NCBI GenBank assembly: GCA_035771175.1
Contig: JAYMFD010003054.1
Span: 34,740-98,739 of the forward strand
DNA length: 64,000 bases
Source of the DNA: Paratinospora sagittata
Lineage: Eukaryota; Streptophyta; Magnoliopsida; Ranunculales; Menispermaceae
Reading direction: 5' to 3'
Shown here: positions 10,359-23,319 of the stretch, one piece after another
Position numbering within the stretch: the stretch's first letter is position 1
Layout: every line of letters starts with the position of its first letter
Notes under the pieces: model-generated
The model's input: only the letters and a program-made list of their open reading frames with translations
The model's database searches: none
Told to the model about the DNA's origin: nothing
Made by a program: the position numbers and the translations under genes

Positions 10359-12953
10359 TGTTCTTGATGCAAAACAGGTGATGTGTTCCTCTTTGATGTG
10401 TTATCTTACCGAGAGCACTTCATATACTTAGAGTTTTAAACAATGGATAGCCTCTGCAAATCTTAGCACACAAGGGATAAAATGAAGAACTAGCTGAACA
10501 TCAAGACAGATTGCAATTTTGATTCAATTCGAAGCCTTTTTTTGCAAAGGCAAGAATCATTACTTTCTTCTCTTGAAAAACTCTTCGAAAAGCTCAATCT
10601 AACTTGCAAATATCGTGCGTGTTGAATTTTTGAAAATCAGAGAATGAGTGTTTTATAAAATTTGAAGTTGAAGGTTAAAGAGCAAGAGTACTAAAAAATG
10701 ATTTGAATTCAAAACATTGTTCAATCTAAAGTTTTTTGGGCGTGCGAGACAATGGGAATCATCTAGGTGTTACTAGAGAATATTTCAATTAAGATAACCT
10801 GGCAAAACTGTGAAGGAATAGAAAAATCGAGCAAGCAGAAGTGCCCACATTTTTCTCGTTAGAAATATAAGATTTTAGTCTAAGACGTGCAAATTGCTGG
10901 ATAGCCTTATTTTTGAAAAATTAGTATTTTGACACTAAAGAACCATTTCATTGACTCAAAACACTTTGGTATAAGATTAAACACTTTTAAATAATTCAAA
11001 ACTCATTAAAATTATGATTAAAACCTTTCGGAAAATTTTTTTGTAAAAATGAAATACTATATCAAAAGTGATTTTGAAGACTTTGCAATTTTCAGAGTTT
11101 TAGTGCTAAGATTGATCGAGGGGTTACCTTACACACCAGAGATCAAACTAATGCATTAGACATGAGATATGTCTTCGTTCTTCGAGCTTGATCATTGTCG
11201 AATTCGAAAGCTATTGTTTGATGTGTTCTTGATGCAAAACAGGTGATGTGTTCCTCTTTGATGTGTTATCTTACCGAGAGCACTTCATATACTTAGAGTT
11301 TTAAACAATGGATAGCCTCTGCAAATCTTAGCACACAAGGGATAAAATGAAGAACTAGCTGAACATCAAGACAGATTGCAATTTTGATTCAATTCGAAGC
11401 CTGTTTTTGCAAAGGCAAGAATCATTACTTTCTTCTCTTGAAAAACTCTTCGAAAAGCTCAATCTAACTTGCAAATATCGTGCGTGTTGAATTTTTGAAA
11501 ATCAGAGAATGCGTGTTTTATAAAATTTGAAGTTGAAGGTTAAAGAGCAAGAGTACTAAAAAATGATTTGAATTCAAAACATTGTTCAATCTAAAGTTTT
11601 TTGGGCGTGCGAGACAATGGGAATCATCTAGGTGTTACTAGAGAATATTTCAATTAAGATAACCTGGCAAAACTGTGAAGGAATAGAAAAATCGAGCAAG
11701 TAGAAGTGCCCACATTTTTCTCGTTAGAAATATAAGATTTTAGTCTAAGACGTGCCAATTGCTGGATAGCCTTATTTTTGAGAAATTAATATTTTGACAC
11801 TAAAGAACCATTTCAATGACTCAAAACACTTTGATATAAGAATAAACACTTTTAAATAATTCAAAACTCATTAAAATTATGATTAAAACCTTTCGGAAAA
11901 CATTTTTGTAAAAATGAAATACTATATCGAAAGTGATTTTGAAGACTTTGCAATTTTCAGAGTTTTAGTGCTAAGATTGATCGAGGGGTTACCTTACACA
12001 CCAGAGATCAAACTAATGCATTAGACATGAGATATGTCTTCGTTCTTCGAGCTTGATCATTTTCGAATCCGAAAGCTATTGTTTGATGTGTTCTTGATGC
12101 AAAACAGGTGATGTGTTCCTCTTTGATGTGTTATCTTACCGAGAGCACTTCATATACTTAGAGTTTTAAACAATGGATAGCCTCTGCAAATCTTAGCACA
12201 CAAGGGATAAAATGAAGAACTAGCTGAACATCAAGACAGATTGCAATTTTGATTCAATTCGAAGCCTTTTTTTGCAAAGGCAAGAATCATTACTTTCTTC
12301 TCTTGAAAAACTCTTCGAAAAGCTCAATCTAACTTGCAAATATCGTGCGTGTTGAATTTTTGAAAATCAGAGAATAAGTGTTTTATAAAATTTGAAGTTG
12401 AAGGTTAAAGAGCAAGAGTACTAAAAAATGATTTGAATTCAAAACATTGTTCAATCTAAAGTTTTTTGGGCGTGCGAGACAATGGGAATCATCTAGGTGT
12501 TACTAGAGAATATTTCAATTAAGATAACCTGGCAAAACTGTGAAGGAATAGAAAAATCGAGCAAGTAGAAGTGCCCACATTTTTCTCGTTAGAAATATAA
12601 GATTTTAGTCTAAGACGTGCCAATTGCTGGATAGCCTTATTTTTGAGAAATTAATATTTTGACACTAAAGAACCATTTCAATGACTCAAAACACTTTGAT
12701 ATAAGAATAAACACTTTTAAATAATTCAAAACTCATTAAAATTATGATTAAAACCTTTCGGAAAACATTTTTGTAAAAATGAAATACTATATCGAAAGTG
12801 ATTTTGAAGACTTTGCAATTTTCAGAGTTTTAGTGCTAAGATTGATCGAGGGGTTACCTTACACACCAGAGATCAAACTAATGCATTAGACATGAGATAT
12901 GTCTTCGTTCTTCGAGCTTGATCATTGTCGAATTCGAAAGCTATTGTTTGATG
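9501..12953 (+). repeat. Four-monomer HOR, B-C-D-A, copy 1 (3453 bp)
   Basis: Monomers start at 9501 (B, 858 bp), 10359 (C), 11224 (D) and 12089 (A). This B unit has a P-type left part (C57, G180, A274, A322, C336, T403) and the deletion with G515 and T644 on the right. The C unit reads TT at 678-679. The D unit ends 'ttttcgaatccg'. The A unit has a unique A in 'gaataagtg'. The order is a cyclic shift of A-B-C-D in the first block, so the same four-unit arrangement resumed after the three odd monomers at 6907-9500. Confidence 0.92.
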
Positions 12954-13811
12954 TGTTCTTGATGCAAAACAGGTGATGTGTTCCTCTTTGATGTGTTATC
13001 TTACCGAGACCACTTCATATACTTAGAGTTTTAAACAATGGATAGCCTCTGCAAATCTTAGCACACAAGGGATAAAATGAAGAACTAGCTGAACATCAAG
13101 ACAGATTGCAATTTTGATTCAATTCGAAGCCTGTTTTTGCAAAGGCAAGAATCATTACTTTCTTCTCTTGAAAAACTCTTCAAAAAGCTCAATCTAACTT
13201 GCAAATATCGTGCGTGTTGAATTTTTAAAAATCAGAGAATGAGTGTTTTATAAAATTTGAAGTTGAAGGTTAAAAAGCAAGAGTACTACAAAATGATTTG
13301 AATTCAAAACATTGTTCAATCTAAAGTTTTTTGGGCGTGCGAGACAATGGGAATCTTCTAGGTGTTACTAGAGAATATTTCAATTAAGATAACCTGGCAA
13401 AACTGTGAAAAAAATCGAGCAAGCAGAAGTGCCCACATTTTTCTCGTTAGAAATATAAGAGTTTATTCTAAGACGTGCCAATTGCTGGATAGCCTTATTT
13501 TTGAGAAATTAATATTTTGACACTAAAGAACCATTTCAATGACTCAAAACACTTTGATATAAGAATAAACACTTTTAAATAATTCAAAATTCATTAAAAT
13601 TATGATTAAAACCTTTCGGAAAACATTTTTGTAAAAATGAAATACTATATCGAAAGTGATTTTGAAGACTTTGCAATTTTCAGAGTTTTAGTGCTAAGAT
13701 TGATCGAGGGGTTACCTTACACACCAGAGATCAAACTAATGCATTAGACATGAGATATGTCTTCGTTCTTCGAGCTTGATCATTGTCGAATCCGAAAGCT
13801 ATTGTTTGATG
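12954..13811 (+). repeat. 858-bp B-type monomer (HOR copy 2)
   Basis: The 7-bp deletion is at about 13409, with the P-type left part and T644 as in the unit at 9501. A private T in 'gtttattcta' near 13461-13470 separates it from the other B copies. Confidence 0.95.
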
Positions 13812-15513
13812 TGTTCTTGATGCAAAACAGGTGATGTGTTCCTCTTTGATGTGTTATCTTACCGAGAGCACTTCATATACTTAGAGTTTTAAACAATGGA
13901 TAGCCTCTGCAAATCTTAGCACACAAGGGATAAAATGAAGAACTAGCTGAACATCAAGACAGATTGCAATTTTGATTCAATTCGAAGCCTTTTTTTGCAA
14001 AGGCAAGAATCATTACTTTCTTCTCTTGAAAAACTCTTCGAAAAGCTCAATCTAACTTGCAAATATCGTGCGTGTTGAATTTTTGAAAATCAGAGAATGA
14101 GTGTTTTATAAAATTTGAAGTTGAAGGTTAAAGAGCAAGAGTACTAAAAAATGATTTGAATTCAAAACATTGTTCAATCTAAAGTTTTTTGGGCGTGCGA
14201 GACAATGGGAATCATCTAGGTGTTACTAGAGAATATTTCAATTAAGATAACCTGGCAAAACTGTGAAGGAATAGAAAAATCGAGCAAGCAGAAGTGCCCA
14301 CATTTTTCTCGTTAGAAATATAAGATTTTAGTCTAAGACGTGCAAATTGCTGGATAGCCTTAGTTTTGAAAAATTAGTATTTTGACACTAAAGAACCATT
14401 TCATTGACTCAAAACACTTTGGTATAAGATTAAACACTTTTAAATAATTCAAAACTCATTAAAATTATGATTAAAACCTTTCGGAAAAATTTTTTGTAAA
14501 AATGAAATACTATATCAAAAGTGATTTTGAAGACTTTGCAATTTTCAGAGTTTTAGTGCTAAGATTGATCGAGGGGTTACCTTACACACCAGAGATCAAA
14601 CTAATGCATTAGACATGAGATATGTCTTCGTTCTTCGAGCTTGATCATTGTCGAATTCGAAAGCTATTGTTTGATGTGTTCTTGATGCAAAACAGGTGAT
14701 GTGTTCCTCTTTGATGTGTTATCTTACCGAGAGCACTTCATATACTTAGAGTTTTAAACAATGGATAGCCTCTGCAAATCTTAGCACACAAGGGATAAAA
14801 TGAAGAACTAGCTGAACATCAAGACAGATTGCAATTTTGATTCAATTCGAAGCCTTTTTTTGCAAAGGCAAGAATCATTACTTTCTTCTCTTGAAAAACT
14901 CTTCGAAAAGCTCAATCTAACTTGGAAATATCGTGCGTGTTGAATTTTTGAAAATCAGAGAATGCGTGTTTTATAAAATTTGAAGTTGAAGGTTAAAGAG
15001 CAAGAGTACTAAAAAATGATTTGAATTCAAAACATTGTTCAATCTAAAGTTTTTTGGGCGTGCGAGACAATGGGAATCATCTAGGTGTTACTAGAGAATA
15101 TTTCAATTAAGATAACCTGGCAAAACTGTGAAGGAATAGAAAAATCGAGCAAGTAGAAGTGCCCACATTTTTCTCGTTAGAAATATAAGATTTTAGTCTA
15201 AGACGTGCAAATTGCTGGATAGCCTTATTTTTGAGAAATTAATATTTTGACACTAAAGAACCATTTCAATGACTCAAAACACTTTGATATAAGAATAAAC
15301 ATTTTTAAATAATTCAAAACTCATTAAAATTATGATTAAAACCTTTCGGAAAACATTTTTGTAAAAATGAAATACTATATCGAAAGTGATTTTGAAGACT
15401 TTGCAATTTTCAGAGTTTTAGTGCTAAGATTGATCGAGGGGTTACCTTACACACCAGAGATCAAACTAATGCATTAGACATGAGATATGTCTTCGTTCTT
15501 CGAGCTTGATCAT

Positions 15514-15527
15514 TTTCGAATTCGAAA
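15514..15527 (+). repeat. 14-bp perfect palindrome created by combined alleles
   Basis: In the D-type unit starting at 14677, T839 and T846 occur together and give tttcgaattcgaaa, the longest perfect dyad I found. Other D units carry T839 with C846, giving only tttcg/cgaaa arms around four bases. The combination occurs once in the window. Confidence 0.85.
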
Positions 15528-16406
15528 GCTATTGTTTGATGTGTTCTTGATGCAAAACAGGTGATGTGTTCCTCTTTGATGTGTTATCTTACCGAGAGCA
15601 CTTCATATACTTAGAGTTTTAAACAATGGATAGCCTCTGCAAATCTTAGCACACAAGGGATAAAATGAAGAACTAGCTGAACATCAAGACAGATTGCAAT
15701 TTTGATTCAATTCGAAGCCTTTTTTTGCAAAGGCAAGAATCATTACTTTCTTCTCTTGAAAAACTCTTCGAAAAGCTCAATCTAACTTGCAAATATCGTG
15801 CGTGTTGAATTTTTGAAAATCAGAGAATGAGTGTTTTATAAAATTTGAAGTTGAAGGTTAAAGAGCAAGAGTACTAAAAAATGATTTGAATTCAAAACAT
15901 TGTTCAATCTAAAGTTTTTTGGGCGTGCGAGACAATGGGAATCATCTAGGTGTTACTAGAGAATATTTCAATTAAGATAACCTGGCAAAACTGTGAAGGA
16001 ATAGAAAAATCGAGCAAGTAGAAGTGCCCACATTTTTCTCGTTAGAAATATAAGATTTTAGTCTAAGACGTGCCAATTGCTGGATAGCCTTATTTTTGAG
16101 AAATTAATATTTTGACACTAAAGAACCATTTCAATGACTCAAAACACTTTGATATAAGAATAAACACTTTTAAATAATTCAAAACTCATTAAAATTATGA
16201 TTAAAACCTTTCGGAAAACATTTTTGTAAAAATGAAATACTATATCGAAAGTGATTTTGAAGACTTTGCAATTTTCAGAGTTTTAGTGCTAAGATTGATC
16301 GAGGGGTTACCTTACACACCAGAGATCAAACTAATGCATTAGACATGAGATATGTCTTCGTTCTTCGAGCTTGATCATTGTCGAATTCGAAAGCTATTGT
16401 TTGATG

Positions 16407-17264
16407 TGTTCTTGATGCAAAACAGGTGATGTGTTCCTCTTTGATGTGTTATCTTACCGAGACCACTTCATATACTTAGAGTTTTAAACAATGGATAGCC
16501 TCTGCAAATCTTAGCACACAAGGGATAAAATGAAGAACTAGCTGAACATCAAGACAGATTGCAATTTTGATTCAATTCGAAGCCTGTTTTTGCAAAGGCA
16601 AGAATCATTACTTTCTTCTCTTGAAAAACTCTTCAAAAAGCTCAATCTAACTTGCAAATATCGTGCGTGTTGAATTTTTAAAAATCAGAGAATGAGTGTT
16701 TTATGAAATTTGAAGTTGAAGGTTAAAAAGCAAGAGTACTACAAAATGATTTGAATTCAAAACATTGTTCAATCTAAAGTTTTTTGGGCGTGCGAGACAA
16801 TGGGAATCTTCTAGGTGTTACTAGAGAATATTTCAATTAAGATAACCTGGTAAAACTGTGAAAAAAATCGAGCAAGCAGAAGTGCCCACATTTTTCTCGT
16901 TAGAAATATAAGAGTTTAGTCTAAGACGTGCCAATTGCTGGATAGCCTTATTTTTGAGAAATTAATATTTTGACACTAAAGAACCATTTCAATGACTCAA
17001 AACACTTTGATATAAGAATAAACACTTTTAAATAATTCAAAATTCATTAAAATTATGATTAAAACCTTTCGGAAAACATTTTTGTAAAAATGAAATACTA
17101 TATCGAAAGTGATTTTGAAGACTTTGCAATTTTCAGAGTTTTAGTGCTAAGATTGATCGAGGGGTTACCTTACACACCAGAGATCAAACTAATGCATTAG
17201 ACATGAGATATGTCTTCGTTCTTCGAGCTTGATCATTGTCGAATCCGAAAGCTATTGTTTGATG
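16407..17264 (+). repeat. Last 858-bp B-type monomer in the window
   Basis: The 7-bp deletion is at about 16862 on the P-type left background. No deletion-bearing monomer occurs in the remaining 46.7 kb, although P-type left halves return after 44083 with the heptamer intact. Confidence 0.95.
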
Positions 17265-19859
17265 TGTTCTTGATGCAAAACAGGTGATGTGTTCCTCTTT
17301 GATGTGTTATCTTACCGAGAGCACTTCATATACTTAGAGTTTTAAACAATGGATAGCCTCTGCAAATCTTAGCACACAAGGGATAAAATGAAGAACTAGC
17401 TGAACATCAAGACAGATTGCAATTTTGATTCAATTCGAAGCCTTTTTTTGCAAAGGCAAGAATCATTACTTTCTTCTCTTGAAAAACTCTTCGAAAAGCT
17501 CAATCTAACTTGCAAATATCGTGCGTGTTGAATTTTTGAAAATCAGAGAATGAGTGTTTTATAAAATTTGAAGTTGAAGGTTAAAGAGCAAGAGTACTAA
17601 AAAATGATTTGAATTCAAAACATTGTTCAATCTAAAGTTTTTTGGGCGTGCGAGACAATGGGAATCATATAGGTGTTACTAGAGAATATTTCAATTAAGA
17701 TAACCTGGCAAAACTGTGAAGGAATAGAAAAATCGAGCAAGCAGAAGTGCCCACATTTTTCTCGTTAGAAATATAAGATTTTAGTCTAAGACGTGCAAAT
17801 TGCTGGATAGCCTTATTTTTGAAAAATTAGTATTTTGACACTAAAGAACCATTTCATTGACTCAAAACACTTTGGTATAAGATTAAACACTTTTAAATAA
17901 TTCAAAACTCATTAAAATTATGATTAAAACCTTTCGGAAAATTTTTTTGTAAAAATGAAATACTATATCAAAAGTGATTTTGAAGACTTTGCAATTTTCA
18001 GAGTTTTAGTGCTAAGATTGATCGAGGGGTTACCTTACACACCAGAGATCAAACTAATGCATTAGACATGAGATATGTCTTCGTTCTTCGAGCTTGATCA
18101 TTGTCGAATTCGAAAGCTATTGTTTGATGTGTTCTTGATGCAAAACAGGTGATGTGTTCCTCTTTGATGTGTTATCTTACCGAGAGCACTTCATATACTT
18201 AGAGTTTTAAACAATGGATAGCCTCTGCAAATCTTAGCACACAAGGGATAAAATGAAGAACTAGCTGAACATCAAGACAGATTGCAATTTTGATTCAATT
18301 CGAAGCCTGTTTTTGCAAAGGCAAGAATCATTACTTTCTTCTCTTGAAAAACTCTTCGAAAAGCTCAATCTAACTTGCAAATATCGTGCGTGTTGAATTT
18401 TTGAAAATCAGAGAATGCGTGTTTTATAAAATTTGAAGTTGAAGGTTAAAGAGCAAGAGTACTAAAAAATGATTTGAATTCAAAACATTGTTCAATCTAA
18501 AGTTTTTTGGGCGTGCGAGACAATGGGAATCATCTAGGTGTTACTAGAGAATATTTCAATTAAGATAACCTGGCAAAACTGTGAAGGAATAGAAAAATCG
18601 AGCAAGTAGAAGTGCCCACATTTTTCTCGTTAGAAATATAAGATTTTAGTCTAAGACGTGCAAATTGCTGGATAGCCTTATTTTTGAGAAATTAATATTT
18701 TGACACTAAAGAACCATTTCAATGACTCAAAACACTTTGATATAAGAATAAACACTTTTAAATAATTCAAAACTCATTAAAATTATGATTAAAACCTTTC
18801 GGAAAACATTTTTGTAAAAATGAAATACTATATCGAAAGTGATTTTGAAGACTTTGCAATTTTCAGAGTTTTAGTGCTAAGATTGATCGAGGGGTTACCT
18901 TACACACCAGAGATCAAACTAATGCATTAGACATGAGATATGTCTTCGTTCTTCGAGCTTGATCATTTTCGAATCCGAAAGCTATTGTTTGATGTGTTCT
19001 TGATGCAAAACAGGTGATGTGTTCCTCTTTGATGTGTTATCTTACCGAGAGCACTTCATATACTTAGAGTTTTAAACAATGGATAGCCTCTGCAAATCTT
19101 AGCACACAAGGGATAAAATGAAGAACTAGCTGAACATCAAGACAGATTGCAATTTTGATTCAATTCGAAGCCTTTTTTTGCAAAGGCAAGAATCATTACT
19201 TTCTTCTCTTGAAAAACTCTTCGAAAAGCTCAATCTAACTTGCAAATATCGTGCGTGTTGAATTTTTGAAAATCAGAGAATGAGTGTTTTATAAAATTTG
19301 AAGTTGAAGGTTAAAGAGCAAGAGTACTAAAAAATGATTTGAATTCAAAACATTGTTCAATCTAAAGTTTTTTGGGCGTGCGAGACAATGGGAATCATCT
19401 AGGTGTTACTAGAGAATATTTCAATTAAGATAACCTGGCAAAACTGTGAAGGAATAGAAAAATCGAGCAAGTAGAAGTGCCCACATTTTTCTCGTTAGAA
19501 ATATAAGATTTTAGTCTAAGACGTGCCAATTGCTGGATAGCCTTATTTTTGAGAAATTAATATTTTGACACTAAAGAACCATTTCAATGACTCAAAACAC
19601 TTTGATATAAGAATAAACACTTTTAAATAATTCAAAACTCATTAAAATTATGATTAAAACCTTTCGGAAAACATTTTTGTAAAAATGAAATACTATATCG
19701 AAAGTGATTTTGAAGACTTTGCAATTTTCAGAGTTTTAGTGCTAAGATTGATCGAGGGGTTACCTTACACACCAGAGATCAAACTAATGCATTAGACATG
19801 AGATATGTCTTCGTTCTTCGAGCTTGATCATTGTCGAATCCGAAAGCTATTGTTTGATG
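16407..19859 (+). repeat. Four-monomer HOR, B-C-D-A, copy 3 (3453 bp)
   Basis: Monomers start at 16407 (B, 858 bp), 17265 (C), 18130 (D) and 18995 (A). The B unit has private changes 'ttatgaaa' and 'ctggtaaaac'. The C unit has 'catatagg' and TT at 678-679, the D unit has A533, and the A unit has C846. The C-D-A part (17265-19859) is the direct partner of the next 2595 bases. Confidence 0.92.
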
Positions 19860-22454
19860 TGTTCTTGATGCAAAACAGGTGATGTGTTCCTCTTTGATGT
19901 GTTATCTTACCGAGAGCACTTCATATACTTAGAGTTTTAAACAATGGATAGCCTCTGCAAATCTTAGCACACAAGGGATAAAATGAAGAACTAGCTGAAC
20001 ATCAAGACAGATTGCAATTTTGATTCAATTCGAAGCCTTTTTTTGCAAAGGCAAGAATCATTACTTTCTTCTCTTGAAAAACTCTTCGAAAAGCTCAATC
20101 TAACTTGCAAATATCGTGCGTGTTGAATTTTTGAAAATCAGAGAATGAGTGTTTTATAAAATTTGAAGTTGAAGGTTAAAGAGCAAGAGTACTAAAAAAT
20201 GATTTGAATTCAAAACATTGTTCAATCTAAAGTTTTTTGGGCGTGCGAGACAATGGGAATCATATAGGTGTTACTAGAGAATATTTCAATTAAGATAACC
20301 TGGCAAAACTGTGAAGGAATAGAAAAATCGAGCAAGCAGAAGTGCCCACATTTTTCTCGTTAGAAATATAAGATTTTAGTCTAAGACGTGCAAATTGCTG
20401 GATAGCCTTATTTTTGAAAAATTAGTATTTTGACACTAAAGAACCATTTCATTGACTCAAAACACTTTGGTATAAGATTAAACACTTTTAAATAATTCAA
20501 AACTCATTAAAATTATGATTAAAACCTTTCGGAAAATTTTTTTGTAAAAATGAAATACTATATCAAAAGTGATTTTGAAGACTTTGCAATTTTCAGAGTT
20601 TTAGTGCTAAGATTGATCGAGGGGTTACCTTACACACCAGAGATCAAACTAATGCATTAGACATGAGATATGTCTTCGTTCTTCGAGCTTGATCATTGTC
20701 GAATTCGAAAGCTATTGTTTGATGTGTTCTTGATGCAAAACAGGTGATGTGTTCCTCTTTGATGTGTTATCTTACCGAGAGCACTTCATATACTTAGAGT
20801 TTTAAACAATGGATAGCCTCTGCAAATCTTAGCACACAAGGGATAAAATGAAGAACTAGCTGAACATCAAGACAGATTGCAATTTTGATTCAATTCGAAG
20901 CCTGTTTTTGCAAAGGCAAGAATCATTACTTTCTTCTCTTGAAAAACTCTTCGAAAAGCTCAATCTAACTTGCAAATATCGTGCGTGTTGAATTTTTGAA
21001 AATCAGAGAATGCGTGTTTTATAAAATTTGAAGTTGAAGGTTAAAGAGCAAGAGTACTAAAAAATGATTTGAATTCAAAACATTGTTCAATCTAAAGTTT
21101 TTTGGGCGTGCGAGACAATGGGAATCATCTAGGTGTTACTAGAGAATATTTCAATTAAGATAACCTGGCAAAACTGTGAAGGAATAGAAAAATCGAGCAA
21201 GTAGAAGTGCCCACATTTTTCTCGTTAGAAATATAAGATTTTAGTCTAAGACGTGCAAATTGCTGGATAGCCTTATTTTTGAGAAATTAATATTTTGACA
21301 CTAAAGAACCATTTCAATGACTCAAAACACTTTGATATAAGAATAAACACTTTTAAATAATTCAAAACTCATTAAAATTATGATTAAAACCTTTCGGAAA
21401 ACATTTTTGTAAAAATGAAATACTATATCGAAAGTGATTTTGAAGACTTTGCAATTTTCAGAGTTTTAGTGCTAAGATTGATCGAGGGGTTACCTTACAC
21501 ACCAGAGATCAAACTAATGCATTAGACATGAGATATGTCTTCGTTCTTCGAGCTTGATCATTTTCGAATCCGAAAGCTATTGTTTGATGTGTTCTTGATG
21601 CAAAACAGGTGATGTGTTCCTCTTTGATGTGTTATCTTACCGAGAGCACTTCATATACTTAGAGTTTTAAACAATGGATAGCCTCTGCAAATCTTAGCAC
21701 ACAAGGGATAAAATGAAGAACTAGCTGAACATCAAGACAGATTGCAATTTTGATTCAATTCGAAGCCTTTTTTTGCAAAGGCAAGAATCATTACTTTCTT
21801 CTCTTGAAAAACTCTTCGAAAAGCTCAATCTAACTTGCAAATATCGTGCGTGTTGAATTTTTGAAAATCAGAGAATGAGTGTTTTATAAAATTTGAAGTT
21901 GAAGGTTAAAGAGCAAGAGTACTAAAAAATGATTTGAATTCAAAACATTGTTCAATCTAAAGTTTTTTGGGCGTGCGAGACAATGGGAATCATCTAGGTG
22001 TTACTAGAGAATATTTCAATTAAGATAACCTGGCAAAACTGTGAAGGAATAGAAAAATCGAGCAAGTAGAAGTGCCCACATTTTTCTCGTTAGAAATATA
22101 AGATTTTAGTCTAAGACGTGCCAATTGCTGGATAGCCTTATTTTTGAGAAATTAATATTTTGACACTAAAGAACCATTTCAATGACTCAAAACACTTTGA
22201 TATAAGAATAAACACTTTTAAATAATTCAAAACTCATTAAAATTATGATTAAAACCTTTCGGAAAACATTTTTGTAAAAATGAAATACTATATCGAAAGT
22301 GATTTTGAAGACTTTGCAATTTTCAGAGTTTTAGTGCTAAGATTGATCGAGGGGTTACCTTACACACCAGAGATCAAACTAATGCATTAGACATGAGATA
22401 TGTCTTCGTTCTTCGAGCTTGATCATTGTCGAATCCGAAAGCTATTGTTTGATG
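19860..22454 (+). repeat. Three-monomer repeat C-D-A (2595 bp), duplicate of 17265-19859
   Basis: Monomers start at 19860, 20725 and 21590. They carry the private markers of the preceding trimer: 'catatagg' and TT at 678-679 in the first, A533 with T839 in the second, and C846 in the third. I see no difference between the two trimers by eye. A fourth B unit is absent, so either a trimer was duplicated or B was lost from a fourth HOR copy. Confidence 0.9.
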
Positions 22455-23319
22455 TGTTCTTGATGCAAAACAGGTGATGTGTTCCTCTTTGATGTGTTAT
22501 CTTACCGAGAGCACTTCATATACTTAGAGTTTTAAACAATGGATAGCCTCTGCAAATCTTAGCACACAAGGGATAAAATGAAGAACTAGCTGAACATCAA
22601 GACAGATTGCAATTTTGATTCAATTCGAAGCCTTTTTTTGCAAAGGCAAGAATCATTACTTTCTTCTCTTGAAAAACTCTTCGAAAAGCTCAATCTAACT
22701 TGCAAATATCGTGCGTGTTGAATTTTTGAAAATCAGAGAATGAGTGTTTTATAAAATTTGAAGTTGAAGGTTAAAGAGCAAGAGTACTAAAAAATGATTT
22801 GAATTCAAAACATTGTTCAATCTAAAGTTTTTTGGGCGTGCGAGACAATGGGAATCATCTAGGTGTTACTAGAGAATATTTCAATTAAGATAACCTGACA
22901 AAACTGTGAAGGAATAGAAAAATCGAGCAAGCAGAAGTGCCCACATTTTTCTCGTTAGAAATATAAGATTTTAGTCTAAGACGTGCAAATTGCTGGATAG
23001 CCTTATTTTTGAAAAATTAGTATTTTGACACTAAAGAACCATTTCATTGACTCAAAACACTTTGGTATAAGATTAAACACTTTTAAATAATTCAAAACTC
23101 ATTAAAATTATGATTAAAACCTTTCGGAAAAAATTTTTGTAAAAATGAAATACTATATCAAAAGTGATTTTGAAGACTTTGCAATTTTCAGAGTTTTAGT
23201 GCTAAGATTGATCGAGGGGTTACCTTACACACCAGAGATCAAACTAATGCATTAGACATGAGATATGTCTTCGTTCTTCGAGCTTGATCATTGTCGAATT
23301 CGAAAGCTATTGTTTGATG
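22455..23319 (+). repeat. Single C-like monomer at a block junction
   Basis: This unit has the C-type right half with A444 ('ctgacaaaac') and AA at 678-679. It matches the units at 24185 and 28510 and sits between the trimer repeat and the five-monomer block. With the following unit it forms a C-like/D pair, like the pair at 24185-25914. Confidence 0.9.

Larger units (their letters stand above)
12954..16406 (+). repeat. Four-monomer HOR, B-C-D-A, copy 2 (3453 bp)
   Basis: Monomers start at 12954 (B, 858 bp), 13812 (C), 14677 (D) and 15542 (A). Differences from copy 1 are few: a T in 'gtttattc' of the B unit, 'tagttttg' and AT at 678-679 in the C unit, and in the D unit T180, a G in 'cttggaaat', A533, 'aacattttt' and T846. 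The D unit's combination of T839 and T846 creates a 14-bp perfect palindrome at 15514-15527. Confidence 0.92.
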
